In this document: positions 22,119-32,949 of the stretch, piece after piece
Layout of the letters: each line of letters starts with the position of its first letter
How positions within the stretch are numbered: position 1 is the first letter of the stretch
NCBI GenBank assembly: GCA_907163345.1
Contig: CAJQUN010000445.1
Location: forward strand, 186,001 to 250,000
Length of the DNA stretch: 64,000 nt
From: Haberlea rhodopensis
Taxonomy: Eukaryota > Streptophyta > Magnoliopsida > Lamiales > Gesneriaceae
Direction of reading: 5' to 3'
The notes under the pieces: generated by a model
The model's database searches: none
What the model saw: only the letters and a program-made list of their open reading frames with translations
Told to the model about the DNA's origin: nothing
Program-made: the position numbers and the translations under genes

Positions 22119-23293
22119 TGTGATGCCCGGGAATTATTGATGTTAATCCCGGAGTGATAACGATCCTTTATGGATTTTAATTGTGGCAATTGTGTATTAA
22201 TTGCAGTTTTGGGACTCCCAGGGATTTTAAATCCAGTTTTTGGAGTTGTTGGATCCAAGGGATGAGATTGTATTCTCATCGTAGTGATAACCTTGGAATT
22301 GGTTTTTGGTGGAATCTGGGGTCCGGAGTACTTTGTACTGGGGCTGGTGATGGAATTTGAGTTGGAGAGATGATTTTTGAAAACAGATGATTTTTAATGA
22401 ATCATGATGTAGTTGTGGAAGTATTGGTATTTTGGAGCCTGAGTGCTATACATACCAAATGGACTCGGTATTCCGTAATTATACGGAATCACTTCCCTCT
22501 CCTCTCCCTCACGCCTCTTTCCCTCACCCCAAACCCTTCCCCTCTTCTCCTCTTGGAAACAAATCGATGGGGGCTCGTCTTGGGAGCCCAATTTCTTGAA
22601 GAAAGGCCGGTAATATTCTTCGCCTCACCTTTAGCTATAATTTGATTATAGTTTTGTGCTAAATGGTTGAGTTTTGGGTTGGATTTGAGATTTGGGGGTT
22701 TTGGTTAAAATCTAAAATGTTGATTTTAGTGTTTTTATTGAGTTTAAATGGTGTATTGGAGGTGTTGAGGAAGTTAGGGGTGTTGGTTTTGAGTTTGGGT
22801 GTGAAAAACACCATTAAAGCTCAAATTTTTCGGAAACCCGCAGGTTGCGATCGATCGTGGCTCGGCGCCGATCGATCGCGAAATGTTGCTGATTTTGGGA
22901 AGGCGATGAATAGTGCTCGCGATCGATCGCGATATTGCACCGATCGATCGTGAAGCAACAGTTAGAGTTGGCGATTGATCGCGCCTAAATGGCGATCGAT
23001 CGCGACCTTTATATTTTTGGGCAGTAGGAACTCGCGATCGATCGCGGCTTGGTGCCGATCGATCGCGGCACTGTTCCCCTTTGATTTTCAAAAATTTTGG
23101 AAAATGTCGGGGTTTTGGAATTGAGGTTTAAGTGGCCCATTTTCAGGGCAATGTCTACATTCCAATGGGAATGCTATACTTTTAAAATGGAATGATTGGA
23201 GCCAAATTTTATTAATAAAAATGAAATACTCGATTGAGTAATTGGCTAACTTTTGATATTGCAAATGGAATAGTTTGGGTATTATGCATGCTT
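22119..23293 (+). mobile_element. LTR C3 (family C), left part, broken by E'
   Basis: Begins TGTGATGCCCGGG like C2. It contains a palindrome cluster (22847-23066) and runs to GGGTATTATGCATGCTT, homologous to the C2 position near 11312, where E' starts. The remaining third would lie beyond the window's right end. Noncoding. Confidence 0.85.
22847..23066. repeat. Palindrome cluster in LTR C3
   Basis: Cores start at 22849, 22870, 22921, 22942, 22973 (GATTGATC), 22994, 23036 and 23057. Steps are 21, 51, 21, 31, 21, 42 and 21: every doublet is exactly 21 bp. GATGAATAGTGC lies at 22905-22916 in sense orientation. Confidence 0.95.
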
Positions 23294-24035
23294 TGTGATA
23301 TCCCCGAAATAATTAATTGCAATTTGGGCATTAATTATGTTTATGTGATCTTATGGTGATAATTAGATTGTGTGTTGGGACTAATTATCTTGGTGAAATG
23401 CTTGTCACATGGTAGGCGTGACCCGGTAGAGCATTTCAGGGCACATGTTATACATGTTGGGAAATTGGGTGTTATAATGGTTTAAATGTATTGGTTTATA
23501 ATTTTTGGTGAAACATGTAGTAAATGGTGATTTTGGGTGTATTTTCGTAAAATGCTTTTAAAATATCATGTTGGGATGTTTTATACATCATATTCACTTT
23601 TTGGGTTACATGTTAAATTTAAACCATAACCCATAAGCATACCATTTGGATTAACCCCCACCTCTCATCCCACTATACTTTACATCACATCCCTTCCCTT
23701 CCCATCACCTTTAAGTCAAACCACCCTCCATCTCTTCTCTTGCAAAGAAAAAGCTCTCATTTTCGTTTTGGAAAGAGGAGGAAAAAGTAAAGGCTTTGAA
23801 AAGGAGTTATTTTGGGATTTCTTACAAGAAACTTGAAGCTCAAGTGGTAAGCTTTCATTATGGTAGAGTCTTGTTGCATTTTGGTTGAGTTTGTAACTTG
23901 TTTTTGGGGTTAAAAGGGTGGATCTTTGTCCAACATGTTGTTTTTGTTTGGGGGATGTATTTTAAGGTTGTTTTGTGGTTTAATGTTGTGTTGGGTGGTT
24001 GATCTTGGTGAAGTATGAGTTTGGGTGTTGTAAAA
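23294..24035 (+). mobile_element. E' 5' LTR, first part
   Basis: Begins TGTGATATCCCCGAAAT, the start shared with the E LTR (minus strand from 62264). E' is inserted into C3; TGCTT at 23289-23293 should be one TSD copy. The LTR is interrupted at 24036 by solo LTR B' and resumes at 26442/26447. Confidence 0.85.
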
Positions 24036-26441
24036 TGTGATGACCAGGGATTATAGGTGTTAATCCCGTAGTGTTAATAATCCCTAAAGTGGTTTTACGT
24101 GGCGATTTGGAATTTAATCGAGGTGTTGGGCCTTCTGGGCTCGTTTATTTGGGTAGTTGGGATCGTTGGATCCAGAGGTTGAGATTGTATTCTCATTTGG
24201 GTGAAAAACCTAAGAGTTGGGTTTTTTATGGGTCTCGGGATCTCGGGTGCTGTGTGAAAACCGGTAGGGGGTTTTGGAGTTAGAGAGAGAGAATTTTTGA
24301 AAACAGATGATTTTTAATGAATCATGATGTATTTGTGGGGCTATTAATTTTTTGGGGTATTTTTGCTATAAATACCAATTGAACCCAAAATTTTACATTT
24401 AATTTCATTTCAGCCCCAAATTTCTCTCTCTCTCCCCGCTTGCGATTTTTCCCGTCGCCCCCCAGCTCCCGCCGCCGTCCGGCCGCCGTTCGGCGCGTGC
24501 GACCTATCACCGGCGTCGTCTCGTCGAGGCGCAGCTATCCCCTCCGTCAATTCGAAGTTTCGTCGCGTTTTGAAGTCGGATTTGGCAGGAAGGCGTCGAA
24601 CCCCAATTTCTAGGGTTCATCGGATTTCGTCCGATTTCTTCCGATTTTCGATTGGGTAAACTCCCTTACCCCTTTTTCGTCATTTTCGTGTATTTCCCTG
24701 CCATTATTGTGTTCGAATTTGAAGAATTATAAGGGTTCGAATTTAAGGGCTTGTTTGGGTTCGAATTTAAGGGATTGAATTCGAAAATTGGGGGTTTTTG
24801 TCAAGCGGTGTTGATTCTTGCTTGGATAGCTTAATTCACATTTTAGATGAATTATGGTATTTAATTGGGTTCGAAATTGTGAGATTAGGGTTCGATTTTT
24901 GTAGGGTGTTCTTGAACAAATTTCGATATTGTCTCATTCGTTCCCCTCCCTGCATGTACCCTGCCCCGGGTCTTTTAAAAGGTTAATTGTCGTGTGTTGG
25001 CAATATTTTGAGGGATATGGGTGTGCTTGAGCATAGGTTACATGTTCGTAAATAATTGTGAATTATTTATCGTGTTAGCACATCGTTCCTCGGGGCATGG
25101 AACTCGAGCAAGGTTTGGCTCGGACTTCGGAGATTTAAGGTACGTGCGACGTACGAGCATTACTATATATGTGAAATGCATAAGGTATTTTTGATTGTAT
25201 TGAATATTGTGCGTATGGTTATACATATATGTTGATATAGCCAAGGAACGACCAAATCTTGATATCGCCGCTTGTAGCGTGCGTGACACTAGAGTAGGAT
25301 AACTCTTACAAGATATAAGGGGTACTGGGTTTATATGTATCTATTATAAGACATTTGAGATGTCTAGGTATAATGAAGGATGGGTAAAACAAATGCTAGG
25401 CATTTGTGCTATCTGTGATTGTTAGCGAGGTTGTGAAATCAGTATTAGATATTGAGATGTCTATAATTGCATGTTCGATGAATTTACAATCACTATCTGT
25501 TGATATTCGAGGATTAGGCATGCGATGAGTTAATCAATGTGTTGATTTACTGATTTTTGAGATTTGATGAGTTTGATGATTGTGAGGACAGGGACAGTAC
25601 ACGGAATCCCGGATGAGGTTGCCATCCAGGGAGTATCATTTAAATTCATTAGTATTTACCTTTGTTGTAAATTATGAATTTCATTATTGTGTTTATGGGA
25701 TTTTGTGTATTGGTATGCTCACCCCGTTGGGGGCTGTCTCTGTTGGGACAGGTGAACAGGTACATCGATGGCTGTGGAGCTGAGCTCGAGCTGTTGATTG
25801 GAGGTACTCCCAGGATCGTGGTACCAGGGCTTGATGGAGCACGGTATCGTATAGAGTACCTATATATACACCTGAGGATTTTATACATATTCATGATGCT
25901 CGCATGTGAGCACGATTTTACTTGTATATGGATTGTATATAAAGGCATGAGCCTTTCTCTCTTTCATTTGAGGTTGCATGCAATTAGAGGTTAAATTGCT
26001 AAATGATATGAGAGTCATTGGTGTATTATGTGGGTGTTGAAACCCACTGTTGTCGTCATATGTGTGGTGTCTTCCCTGGCTGGGAATTTACTTGTATTAC
26101 TGCATTATGATGAGTATTATGTGTTCCCTGGCCGGGAATTATGTTATGTGTTGTGCTTTTTTTTTTGGGATAGCTCTATTTATGGGGAGACTCTGCCCAA
26201 ATTTTTATAAAAGTTCACAATGTGAAAAGTGGCACCAAGGGGTTGGTAAAGGGCAAACATATGAGTCTTTTATTGTTAGGATGATGATCTTATAACATTG
26301 AGTATTAAAGGAAATTTTGTAATTGACATTCAATGGTAAAGTATCATCTAAGCTTCCCGATTAACTTTTTATTGAAAGCATGTGCCACACATAGTGGTTA
26401 ATACACTAATTAGGGGTTACGGGCTAAGGGGGGTCCTTACA
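24036..26441 (+). mobile_element. Solo LTR B' (B family, divergent)
   Basis: A single LTR, TGTGATGACCAGGG ... GGTCCTTACA, flanked by exact TSDs TAAAA (24031-24035 and 26442-26446). It matches the B LTR over its length with many small differences, so it is older than B. A TATA box is at 24367-24374 and a TTGAG-loop hairpin near 25348. The internal region was lost, presumably by recombination between its two LTRs. Confidence 0.93.
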
Positions 26442-26484
26442 TAAAAAGCTCATACTTGGAAATTTCTCGCAAGAACAGGGCTTC

Positions 26485-26702
26485 TCGATCGATCGAAATC
26501 TAGGTCCGATCGATCGAGCGGGACAGAGCCTGGCCAAGGCTTGTATCGAGCTCACCGATCGATCGGGAAAATATTCCGATCGATCGATGTGTGAAATTTC
26601 GATCGATCGAGAGAATGTCTCGATCGATCGGCTGAGGCAGAACCAAAAACATATTTTTGTTGAACATTAACGATCGATCGAGGCTGGGGCCCGATCGATC
26701 GC
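26485..26702. repeat. Palindrome cluster in E' LTR
   Basis: Cores start at 26487, 26508, 26557, 26578, 26601, 26622, 26672 and 26693. Steps are 21, 49, 21, 23, 21, 50 and 21. Flanking bases are mostly TCGATCGATCGA rather than GCGATCGATCGC. Confidence 0.95.
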
Positions 26703-27099
26703 AAGGCATAAAATGTGGGTTTTGGGATTTTGTTCTAAATGATGATGTTTTTGGTAATGGTTCATTTATTGGCTTCTAATATGGATTCATGTGATTGTGT
26801 AGAACCATCCCAGGTAGCCACACATCAAAGGAGATAAAGTCCCACGACATCTCCACTTTTGGAACTAAGGTACGTAGTGAGACGTACGGGCATCGGAGGG
26901 TAAAACATATTTATTACGCTTGAATTGGTTATGCATTACGGTTGCACACATGGAATTGATTAGCATTGTGGTTGCGTATGGGGTCTTGTTTATGCATCAT
27001 GGATTGCATACATGGTTTGGTCATGCATTTTGGTTGCATGTGTATATTGGATGCATTGTTGCATATGATTATGAGTCGGGATTTATATTCCAGTGATGG

Positions 27100-27305
27100 A
27101 GAATACTTGCCGCCAGTGGCGTAGCGATGTGAATACTTGCCGCTGTCATACCGTAGCGATGAGAGAATATTTGCCGCTAATATGAAGCGAAGAACACGAC
27201 CGCTGTCATAGTTATAGCGAGGGATATTAGTGCCGCTGGTATTGTCTAAGCGAGGGGTATTTCCGCTGTCATGTTAACGCGAGGGGTATTATGCCACTGA
27301 TATAA
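27100..27305. repeat. AGCG/CCGCT inverted-repeat array in E' LTR
   Basis: About six units of the form (T)AGCGA ... TTGCCGCT(A) with a 10-18 base loop, for example from GTAGCGATGTGAATACTTG to CCGCTG. It matches the design of the arrays in B, C and E. Confidence 0.75.
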
Positions 27306-27819
27306 TAAGACTGGAAATTGGCCATTGGCATACACGGAATGGATACATGTCATGACATGCATATCGGCATTATAATCCTTTGATTATTATTGTGATACAG
27401 GGACAACCAAGGGAGCTTTTAAATGTGTTAAATACAGGAAGTGAATTGCATTTACAGTTTATGCATTGAAATATGATCATATTATTGTGGATATGATTTA
27501 TATACATGCTCATGGTTTTGGGGTTGTCCTGTAGGTACTTTTGGGCGGAAGGGGCTAAGGCGGGTTGATGCGATGAGCTAGTGAGGAGTGCTCTTGGTGG
27601 CAGGCTTATTCTTTTACATAGTATCTACTCTAGGAGTAGTGTAAAGCTATATGATTAGCATCCATTGGTTGAGAATGTAACTAATCCCTTTTGGAACTTT
27701 ATTTTGGCACTGTAATTTAATAGCTCAGGGCATCAACACAACCTTTATACTCTGTTTATGCATGGAAATTTTTATTTACGCCTTAATCCGCACTTAAGGA
27801 ACTAGGGTCCTTACACTAG

Positions 27820-27831
27820 TGGTATCAGAGC
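27820..27831 (+). other. E' primer-binding site (tRNA-iMet)
   Basis: TGGTATCAGAGC, five bases after the LTR end at 27815. The leader up to 28026 has no other feature I can name. Confidence 0.92.
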
Positions 27832-28026
27832 AGTGGTTAGAGAACCCGGGAATGAGTGAAGGGTAGCCTTAGCATGGTTAGCTAAGTGTTTACATTTGAG
27901 CATGTTTATGCATGTGGCGCATATCGGTGTATAAACTGTTATACTAACATGCTTATTATCGTTTATGTTATCTAACGGCATAACATGTATATTGTTTGGA
28001 ATTGTTGTTAACCATTGTATTACAGC

Positions 28027-28956
28027 ATGGCGGCTATGAATGTGGAGAATCTCAACGAAGAGGTGGGTGACATTGGCAGTGTTAATTCTAGTGTCGGACA
28101 GGCAAATCCTTTACCTCCACCTGCTGTGGGCGTGGAGCCGGTAGCTCAGTTGCTTTTACCAGGGGAGCTTAGTCTGAGTCAGTTCCTAACTTTCCACCCG
28201 CCCATGTTTGAGGGGACGGAGACAGGAGAAGAAGCTGAGGAGTGGCTTGAGAGATTAGAGCAGATATTTGTGTCCGCTCCTTGTGCTAGGACAGCATGGC
28301 TGAGGTTGGCGGAGTTCCAACTGGCGAAGAAGTCTTCTATGTGGTGGAAGACGACGGTCATGGAGCTGAGAGCTCAAGATATGGTGATTGACTGGACTTT
28401 ATTTCGGACTCAGTTTCTAAACCGATACTTCTCTGCTGCGGCTAGGCAAACTAAGGAGGATGAATTCACGAGCTTGAAACAGGGGAGCATGCCAGTTTCG
28501 GACTATGCCATGCAGTACTCATCCTTGTTGATGTATGTTCCCCACATTGCAACAAACGGACATGCCAAGATGAGACACTTTCTAAAAGGGCTGCGACCGG
28601 AACTTTTTGATCGGGTTATCTCCAATAACCCTACTTCTTTTGATGATGCTCTCACTAGAGCGGAGCTAGCAAAGATCGGAGTCAGTGCTTACCCGGACGT
28701 TGCACCCCCACAAGTCCCACCACCGAGGCCAGTGTCTAATAATCTGAGGCCATTAGGAGAATCATTTAAACCTCGTGGGGCTTCTTCCTCATCTTCTCGG
28801 TTTGGTGGGAGACGAATGGATAACCGGAGGGGTGGTGCGCCTAGCAACAGAGGGCAGACTCAAGCGAGTAGGAGTGGAGTGGTGAAATGTCACTTTTGTG
28901 GAGGACCACATCACATGCGAGACTGTACGGCTTGTTATAAATGTGTCAAAATGGGC
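28027..28956 (+). pseudogene. E' gag, N-terminal part (broken by G)
   Basis: Tekay-type gag from ATG 28027; an upstream in-frame TTG at 28015 is not a credible start. It encodes the capsid-like region (QFLTFHPPMFEG, EEWLERLEQIF, WLRLAEFQLAKK) and the first zinc-knuckle residues (CHFCGGPHHMRDC, then CYKC). The frame is cut at 28956 in the second knuckle by the GATCGATC of G's LTR. The last 99 bp (28858-28956) are repeated at 39828-39926, where gag continues. A relative of the A and E gags. It would package element RNA if intact; here it is dead. Confidence 0.92.
28858..28956. repeat. 99-bp gag repeat flanking G, left copy
   Basis: ACTCAAGCGAG ... ATGGGC appears here and again at 39828-39926 with two mismatches, both within 16 bp of the left junction. 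It is far longer than the 5-bp duplication expected for insertion of G. Confidence 0.93.
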
Positions 28957-29144
28957 GATCGATCGCCTTCAGCTTTTTCTCCTCGGCGATCGGTCTCTTC
29001 AAGATAGGCGATCGATCGCCTATATGTTCTGCCCCGAGGCGATCGGTCGCCTGATTTGTTGCGATCGATCGCCTCTCGCTTGAAAAATTCCACGAACTCA
29101 CTGCCTTCAGGCGATCGATCTCTTCGAAATACGCGATCGATCGC
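28955..29144. repeat. Palindrome cluster in G 3' LTR fragment
   Basis: Cores start at 28957, 28988 (GATCGGTC), 29010, 29041 (GATCGGTC), 29063, 29113 and 29135. Steps are 31, 22, 31, 22, 50 and 22. Arms are mostly AGGCG/CGCCT. Confidence 0.93.
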
Positions 29145-29378
29145 CTGAAGCTTTTGTCAATTTTTAAGTCATTTTGACATCTTTTCCCACGGATTGCCTC
29201 GTACTGTCATAGTTCCACCTCCTAGTCCATAAAACGGGGTTTTTCCAGTATTTCTTGCACTTCTACTGGATTCCTGGAAATACAACAAAACACAACCAAA
29301 AGTATAAAATCTTCCAAGAATCACTATAAAAATCGCAAGAAATATATGCAAATATAAGTGTAAAAATGACACTTATCA
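28957..29378 (-). repeat. G 3' LTR fragment
   Basis: Matches 39406-39827 of the full LTR. It starts within TGGGCGATCGATCGCC and lacks the other roughly 1,075 bp. The inner end TTATCA at 29378 is the true LTR start in sense. Confidence 0.92.
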
Positions 29379-30791
29379 ACTCCCCCAAACTTAGCTCTTG
29401 ATCGTCCTCGAGCAAGAATAAAATCAAAAACAGTGAATTCACAACAGATAAGTGACATGGATCATTTCGTGCTCGTATGTTTATCTCAGACTTTTACTCA
29501 TACTACAACAAAGAATCCTTCAAATTGTTGGACACAAAGTGTTTTCTCTTTAAGTAAAATAACAGTTTCAAATTCGGAACGTGTGTGTGTGCTGCTGTCA
29601 ATCCCAAGTATCATACAATTATCATAGATCAAAACAGTGTTAATCAATAACAATCAAGATTTTTCATCGAGGATCTCATAAACCTAGTTTTCAAGCACTT
29701 CTCCACTAATGTAATCAATTCCTAGACTTGGATCAAAAGGACTTTTAAAGCTTATAATGTTAGGCCTTTTGATGTCGGGTACAAAGAAAAGATAGGATAA
29801 GCGCAAAGAAGAGAGTATAATCGTTTACAATTCAATTGTTTCGCACACATCGAGCTTCTCTTCTTTTTCTTTTATAGCCTTGGCCACTTTGGGTCTTATA
29901 TGTTTATTTTTTTTTTTTTATTTTTTTTTATTTTTTTTTTCAAGGCTCTTTGTCTATCCTTTTCTTTTTCTCATTCACAAGCTCTTTTCACAATAAGCTC
30001 ATCAACTATAAACATCTATGTGCATCTAATGAAATTCATTATACTCCCTTGGGTGAGGATAAGATTTTTTTTTTTTTTTTGATAGGTATAATGAGTTTAT
30101 CAACAAACGTCGAATGGTGGCTAATTTCCATTCTCATTCAATCAAGCTCAAAGTTGGACACTAGGGAAAGATGTAAATAAGGTAGGCTTGAAAGACTCAA
30201 ACGTTCCAAAGATCGCCTAAATCATATCCAAGTCTAGTTCATAATTATAAAAATTTCGCCTCAAAGTGCCATCATCAAATAAGTTCTATGATTACTCTAA
30301 GATGCTCAAGACATGTCATCAAGTTCACACCTATCATCACTACTTCAAAAGTAATCAACAAGTTTATGACTCAATGTGCTCAAATTATTCCTCATTTTCA
30401 ACATGTCAATTCGACTCAAAATATTCACAACATGTTTACAATCATCCAGATTCAAGTCATAAGTAGAGTAAACTAATATCATCATAGCATGGAGTCACTA
30501 CTTTTAATCCAATTACACTAAAACAATTTTTCAGGCTCTTCATCGGACTCATCAATATTATGCTAAAATCAAAGATTCCACAGCAGTAGACATGTTCAAA
30601 CGCACAATTAAACAAATTCAACTCAGCACAAACACCATTCACTCCTTAAACAAAAGCAAAAACAAAATTCCCATCTCCACATATCATATCATAGTTAACC
30701 AATTACCCCCCCAAACTTAAGTAATACATTGTCCTCAATGTAGTGAACAGGAAGAAATAATAGGACAACGTAATACCTGTGGTGACAACCG
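29379..30791 (-). other. G PPT and 3' untranslated region
   Basis: Directly inside the LTR the minus strand reads a purine tract (AGTTTGGGGGAG) that should prime plus-strand synthesis. The region then runs without coding to the third ORF. It holds long T tracts at 29908-29940 and 30066-30080 and shares blocks with H's 3' region (for example GGTAGGCTTGAAAG near 30181 and 50330), showing that G and H are related. Confidence 0.75.
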
Positions 30792-31994
30792 TCAGTGGTC
30801 GTCACCCTCATCCGCATCGGCAGCGCCATCAGCATCATCATCGTCATCAGAGGGTGGCGGGTATGGCTGGAGAGTGGGTGGCAGTGGAAACGCCAAGTCG
30901 GGATGGGCCTGGGCTGCGACTGTGTGCCAGTCGTATGAAAAACGTAGAAACTCACGAAGCTCAAGGCGCATGTCATCTTGATTGTGCAACATCTCCTCTT
31001 GATTGCGCCGGAGCTCGCGTTGCCCATCACGAACCAATCGCTGTTGCAGTTTGAGTGCCCTCAGCTCATCCTCTAAAGATTGAAATCGTTGAGCATTGGT
31101 GGTAGGATGAGCTATTGGAGAATGGCCACGAGAAGCTCGGCGATGTGAAGATTGGGGCTGGTCCGGATCATTGGAGGGCCCTGGTGCAGACTCGGGCGCC
31201 AACGGTGGTCTAGGAAGGCGAAGTGGCATAAATGGCACACTGGTTTCCTCAGAAGCCTCCCAAGGGACTTGTTCCTGGCGGCACAATTCAGTGATTAAAG
31301 ACGGAAAGGGGAGGCCAATCGTGGTAGAGCCTTCCACCGCTACTTTCATCGAAGAGAATATGATCTCCCCAATATCCACCGAGCGGCGTGTCATGATAGC
31401 AAAAACTAACACCGCTCTCTCCTTAGTAACCACGGCAGTGTGAGTCGATGGAAGGACTCGATGGGAGATAAAAGTAAACCAGATGTCTGCCTCCGGTTTC
31501 AAATGAGTTTTCTTACAATGTTTGATTTGCCCATCCGAATTGAGTATCCATGTTGCCCCTTCCCAACAGATTGTCTCTATCACTTCATTATAGTCAAGGT
31601 GGTGATGCAAATAAGCCGAGTATTCATCGTCTCCGATATCCGGCATCTCATATGTGCGATTGATGCGTTCGCTAAGAAAAATAAACTTCTTCCACCGAAT
31701 AGTCAGATACGGACCGTTCGCTTCGACTTTGAAGTTGGCATAGAACTCCTTGACTAAAGGGATGACTGCATGGCATGGGGGTGACACAAAGCGCAACCAT
31801 CCGCGGCGTTCCGCCTCGCGGAAGATGGACGAATTGGGTGTGTCCATATCCATTCCCCTCTCCCTCACCAAAGGCCTAGCATGCCATTTGTCATAGAATT
31901 CCGATGCGGCATGAGTGGCAAAACGAGTAGTGTCATAAGTCGGGGTGGGGGCGGAAGAGGAAGCCCCTCGTCTTGGCTTCTTTGTAGGTGCCAT
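30792..31994 (-). CDS. Third ORF of G: putative plant transposon protein (400 aa)
   Basis: Intact frame from ATG 31994, downstream of integrase in the same sense, where Athila elements carry an extra (env-like) ORF. The N-terminal half has the pattern I associate with the plant-transposon-protein domain found beside Athila elements (FYDKW, then ERGWLRFV, VIPLVKEFYANF, and IGEIIFSSM-like). Residues about 305-350 are rich in E, Q, L and R with coiled-coil spacing, and the C-terminus is a D/E-rich acidic tail after a proline run. I see no signal peptide or membrane segment, so nothing supports a true envelope. Function unknown. It is the only fully open G frame besides gag. Confidence 0.72.
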   Translation of the reverse strand: MAPTKKPRRGASSSAPTPTYDTTRFATHAASEFYDKWHARPLVRERGMDMDTPNSSIFREAERRGWLRFVSPPCHAVIPLVKEFYANFKVEANGPYLTIRWKKFIFLSERINRTYEMPDIGDDEYSAYLHHHLDYNEVIETICWEGATWILNSDGQIKHCKKTHLKPEADIWFTFISHRVLPSTHTAVVTKERAVLVFAIMTRRSVDIGEIIFSSMKVAVEGSTTIGLPFPSLITELCRQEQVPWEASEETSVPFMPLRLPRPPLAPESAPGPSNDPDQPQSSHRRASRGHSPIAHPTTNAQRFQSLEDELRALKLQQRLVRDGQRELRRNQEEMLHNQDDMRLELREFLRFSYDWHTVAAQAHPDLAFPLPPTLQPYPPPSDDDDDADGAADADEGDDH

Positions 31995-32949
31995 GCTATG
32001 AGATATATCAAAATGACAAGCAATGCCTCAATGAGTTCTTACACAATCCAACTTGCCTCAAACCACTTTCAAGAAGTTACTAAGCACCACCAAGCCTCAA
32101 CAATATCAATACTATCAAGCCTCTAACACCAATCTTCAAAATAACTTTCCTACCCACAAAGAATGCAAATCCTTGCCCACTTTCACCAAATATCTAGTAA
32201 TTAGGCATGACCCGGAAATTGCAAGCCAAATTACCTCTAAATTTCGAAGCTTTGATGGAGGGTGTTCCTGGGCTTGGAGTAATCTCTCCTTGGTGCTGGA
32301 ATGGCTTCCCGATCTTGTAATCTGTAGAAGAAAATTGCACCCTTTAGCCAATAATAGTGGAGGGGAAAGGAATTTGTGATAACATGAAAAATTGAGAAGG
32401 GATTGGGAAGGAAATTTGGGATTTGAGGATTTGGGGATTTAGGGATTAGGGATTTGAAAGGAGGAGGAGATGTGAGTTGGTGTGGAGTGAGCGAATCAGA
32501 GGTGTTTAAAAACAAAAAAACGCGACAGGCGATCGATCGCCTCAGATTAGGCGATCGATCGCCTGTGTCCAGTAGCATTTTGTAAATTTTTTTTCGTTGA
32601 GGCGATCGATCTCCTAAAAATAGGCGATCGATCGCCTACCTCCAGTAGCATTTTTAAAAAATTTGTGCGCTTAGGCGATCGATCGCCTAAAAATAGGCGA
32701 TCGATCGCCTACCTCCAGTAGATGTTTTTGAAAAGTGCATGCTCAAGGCGATCGATCGCCTTGTTAGGCAATCGATCGCCTCCCTCCAGAGTTTTTTTTT
32801 TTTTTCAATCAAAACCTACAAAATTAAAAAGAAAAACGAAATTCCAAACCAAAATCAATTAACTAATTACTAAATTCAAAACGAAGGAGAAGGGAGAAAA
32901 ATTAGTTCTTGATTTATAGTCCCAAGCTGGACTTTTTGCATCTGTCGCT
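31995..32949 (-). other. G spacer between integrase and third ORF
   Basis: No coding sequence of its own. It holds the regular palindrome cluster at 32529-32784 and A-rich stretches. If the third ORF has its own promoter or a splice acceptor it would lie here; I cannot identify either from sequence alone. Confidence 0.6.
32529..32784. repeat. Palindrome cluster outside an LTR, between pol and third ORF of G
   Basis: Cores start at 32531, 32553, 32604, 32626, 32677, 32699, 32750 and 32770 (AATCGATC). Steps are 22, 51, 22, 51, 22, 51 and 20, a 73-bp period of doublets. The best doublet is TAGGCGATCGATCGCCTA at 32672-32689 and 32694-32711, which can form an 18-bp stem with a 4-base AAAA loop. 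Spacers repeat CTCCAGTAG. Confidence 0.95.

Larger units (their letters stand above)
26442..27815 (+). mobile_element. E' 5' LTR, second part
   Basis: Resumes after B' and its TSD copy (TAAAA, 26442-26446) and ends GGGTCCTTACA at 27815. It contains a palindrome cluster (26485-26702), a conserved GTACGTAGTGAGACGTACGGG block near 26871 and a mini-inverted-repeat array (27100-27305). The unbroken LTR would be about 2.1 kb. Confidence 0.88.

Noticed and set aside
28015..28026. Upstream start of E' gag at 28015
   Set aside because: The codon is TTG, not ATG; the first credible start is ATG 28027, consistent with the E gag start.
29908..30080. T tracts as a retroposed poly(A) tail (LINE or SINE)
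   Set aside because: They lie within G's 3' region, with no target duplication or retroposon body next to them.
30695..31054. Frames of 91-111 codons with histidine or proline runs near 30.7-31.0 kb
   Set aside because: Alternative-frame readings of the acidic GAT/GAC-rich tail of the third ORF.
30792..31994. A host gene captured by G
   Set aside because: Position after integrase, same sense as gag-pol, and the plant-transposon-protein pattern make it the lineage's own extra ORF.
32529..32784. CRISPR-like array (short palindromic repeats with spacers)
   Set aside because: The repeats are in a plant retrotransposon, are 14-18 bp, alternate between two spacings, and their spacers are similar to each other. 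No cas genes; the setting is eukaryotic.
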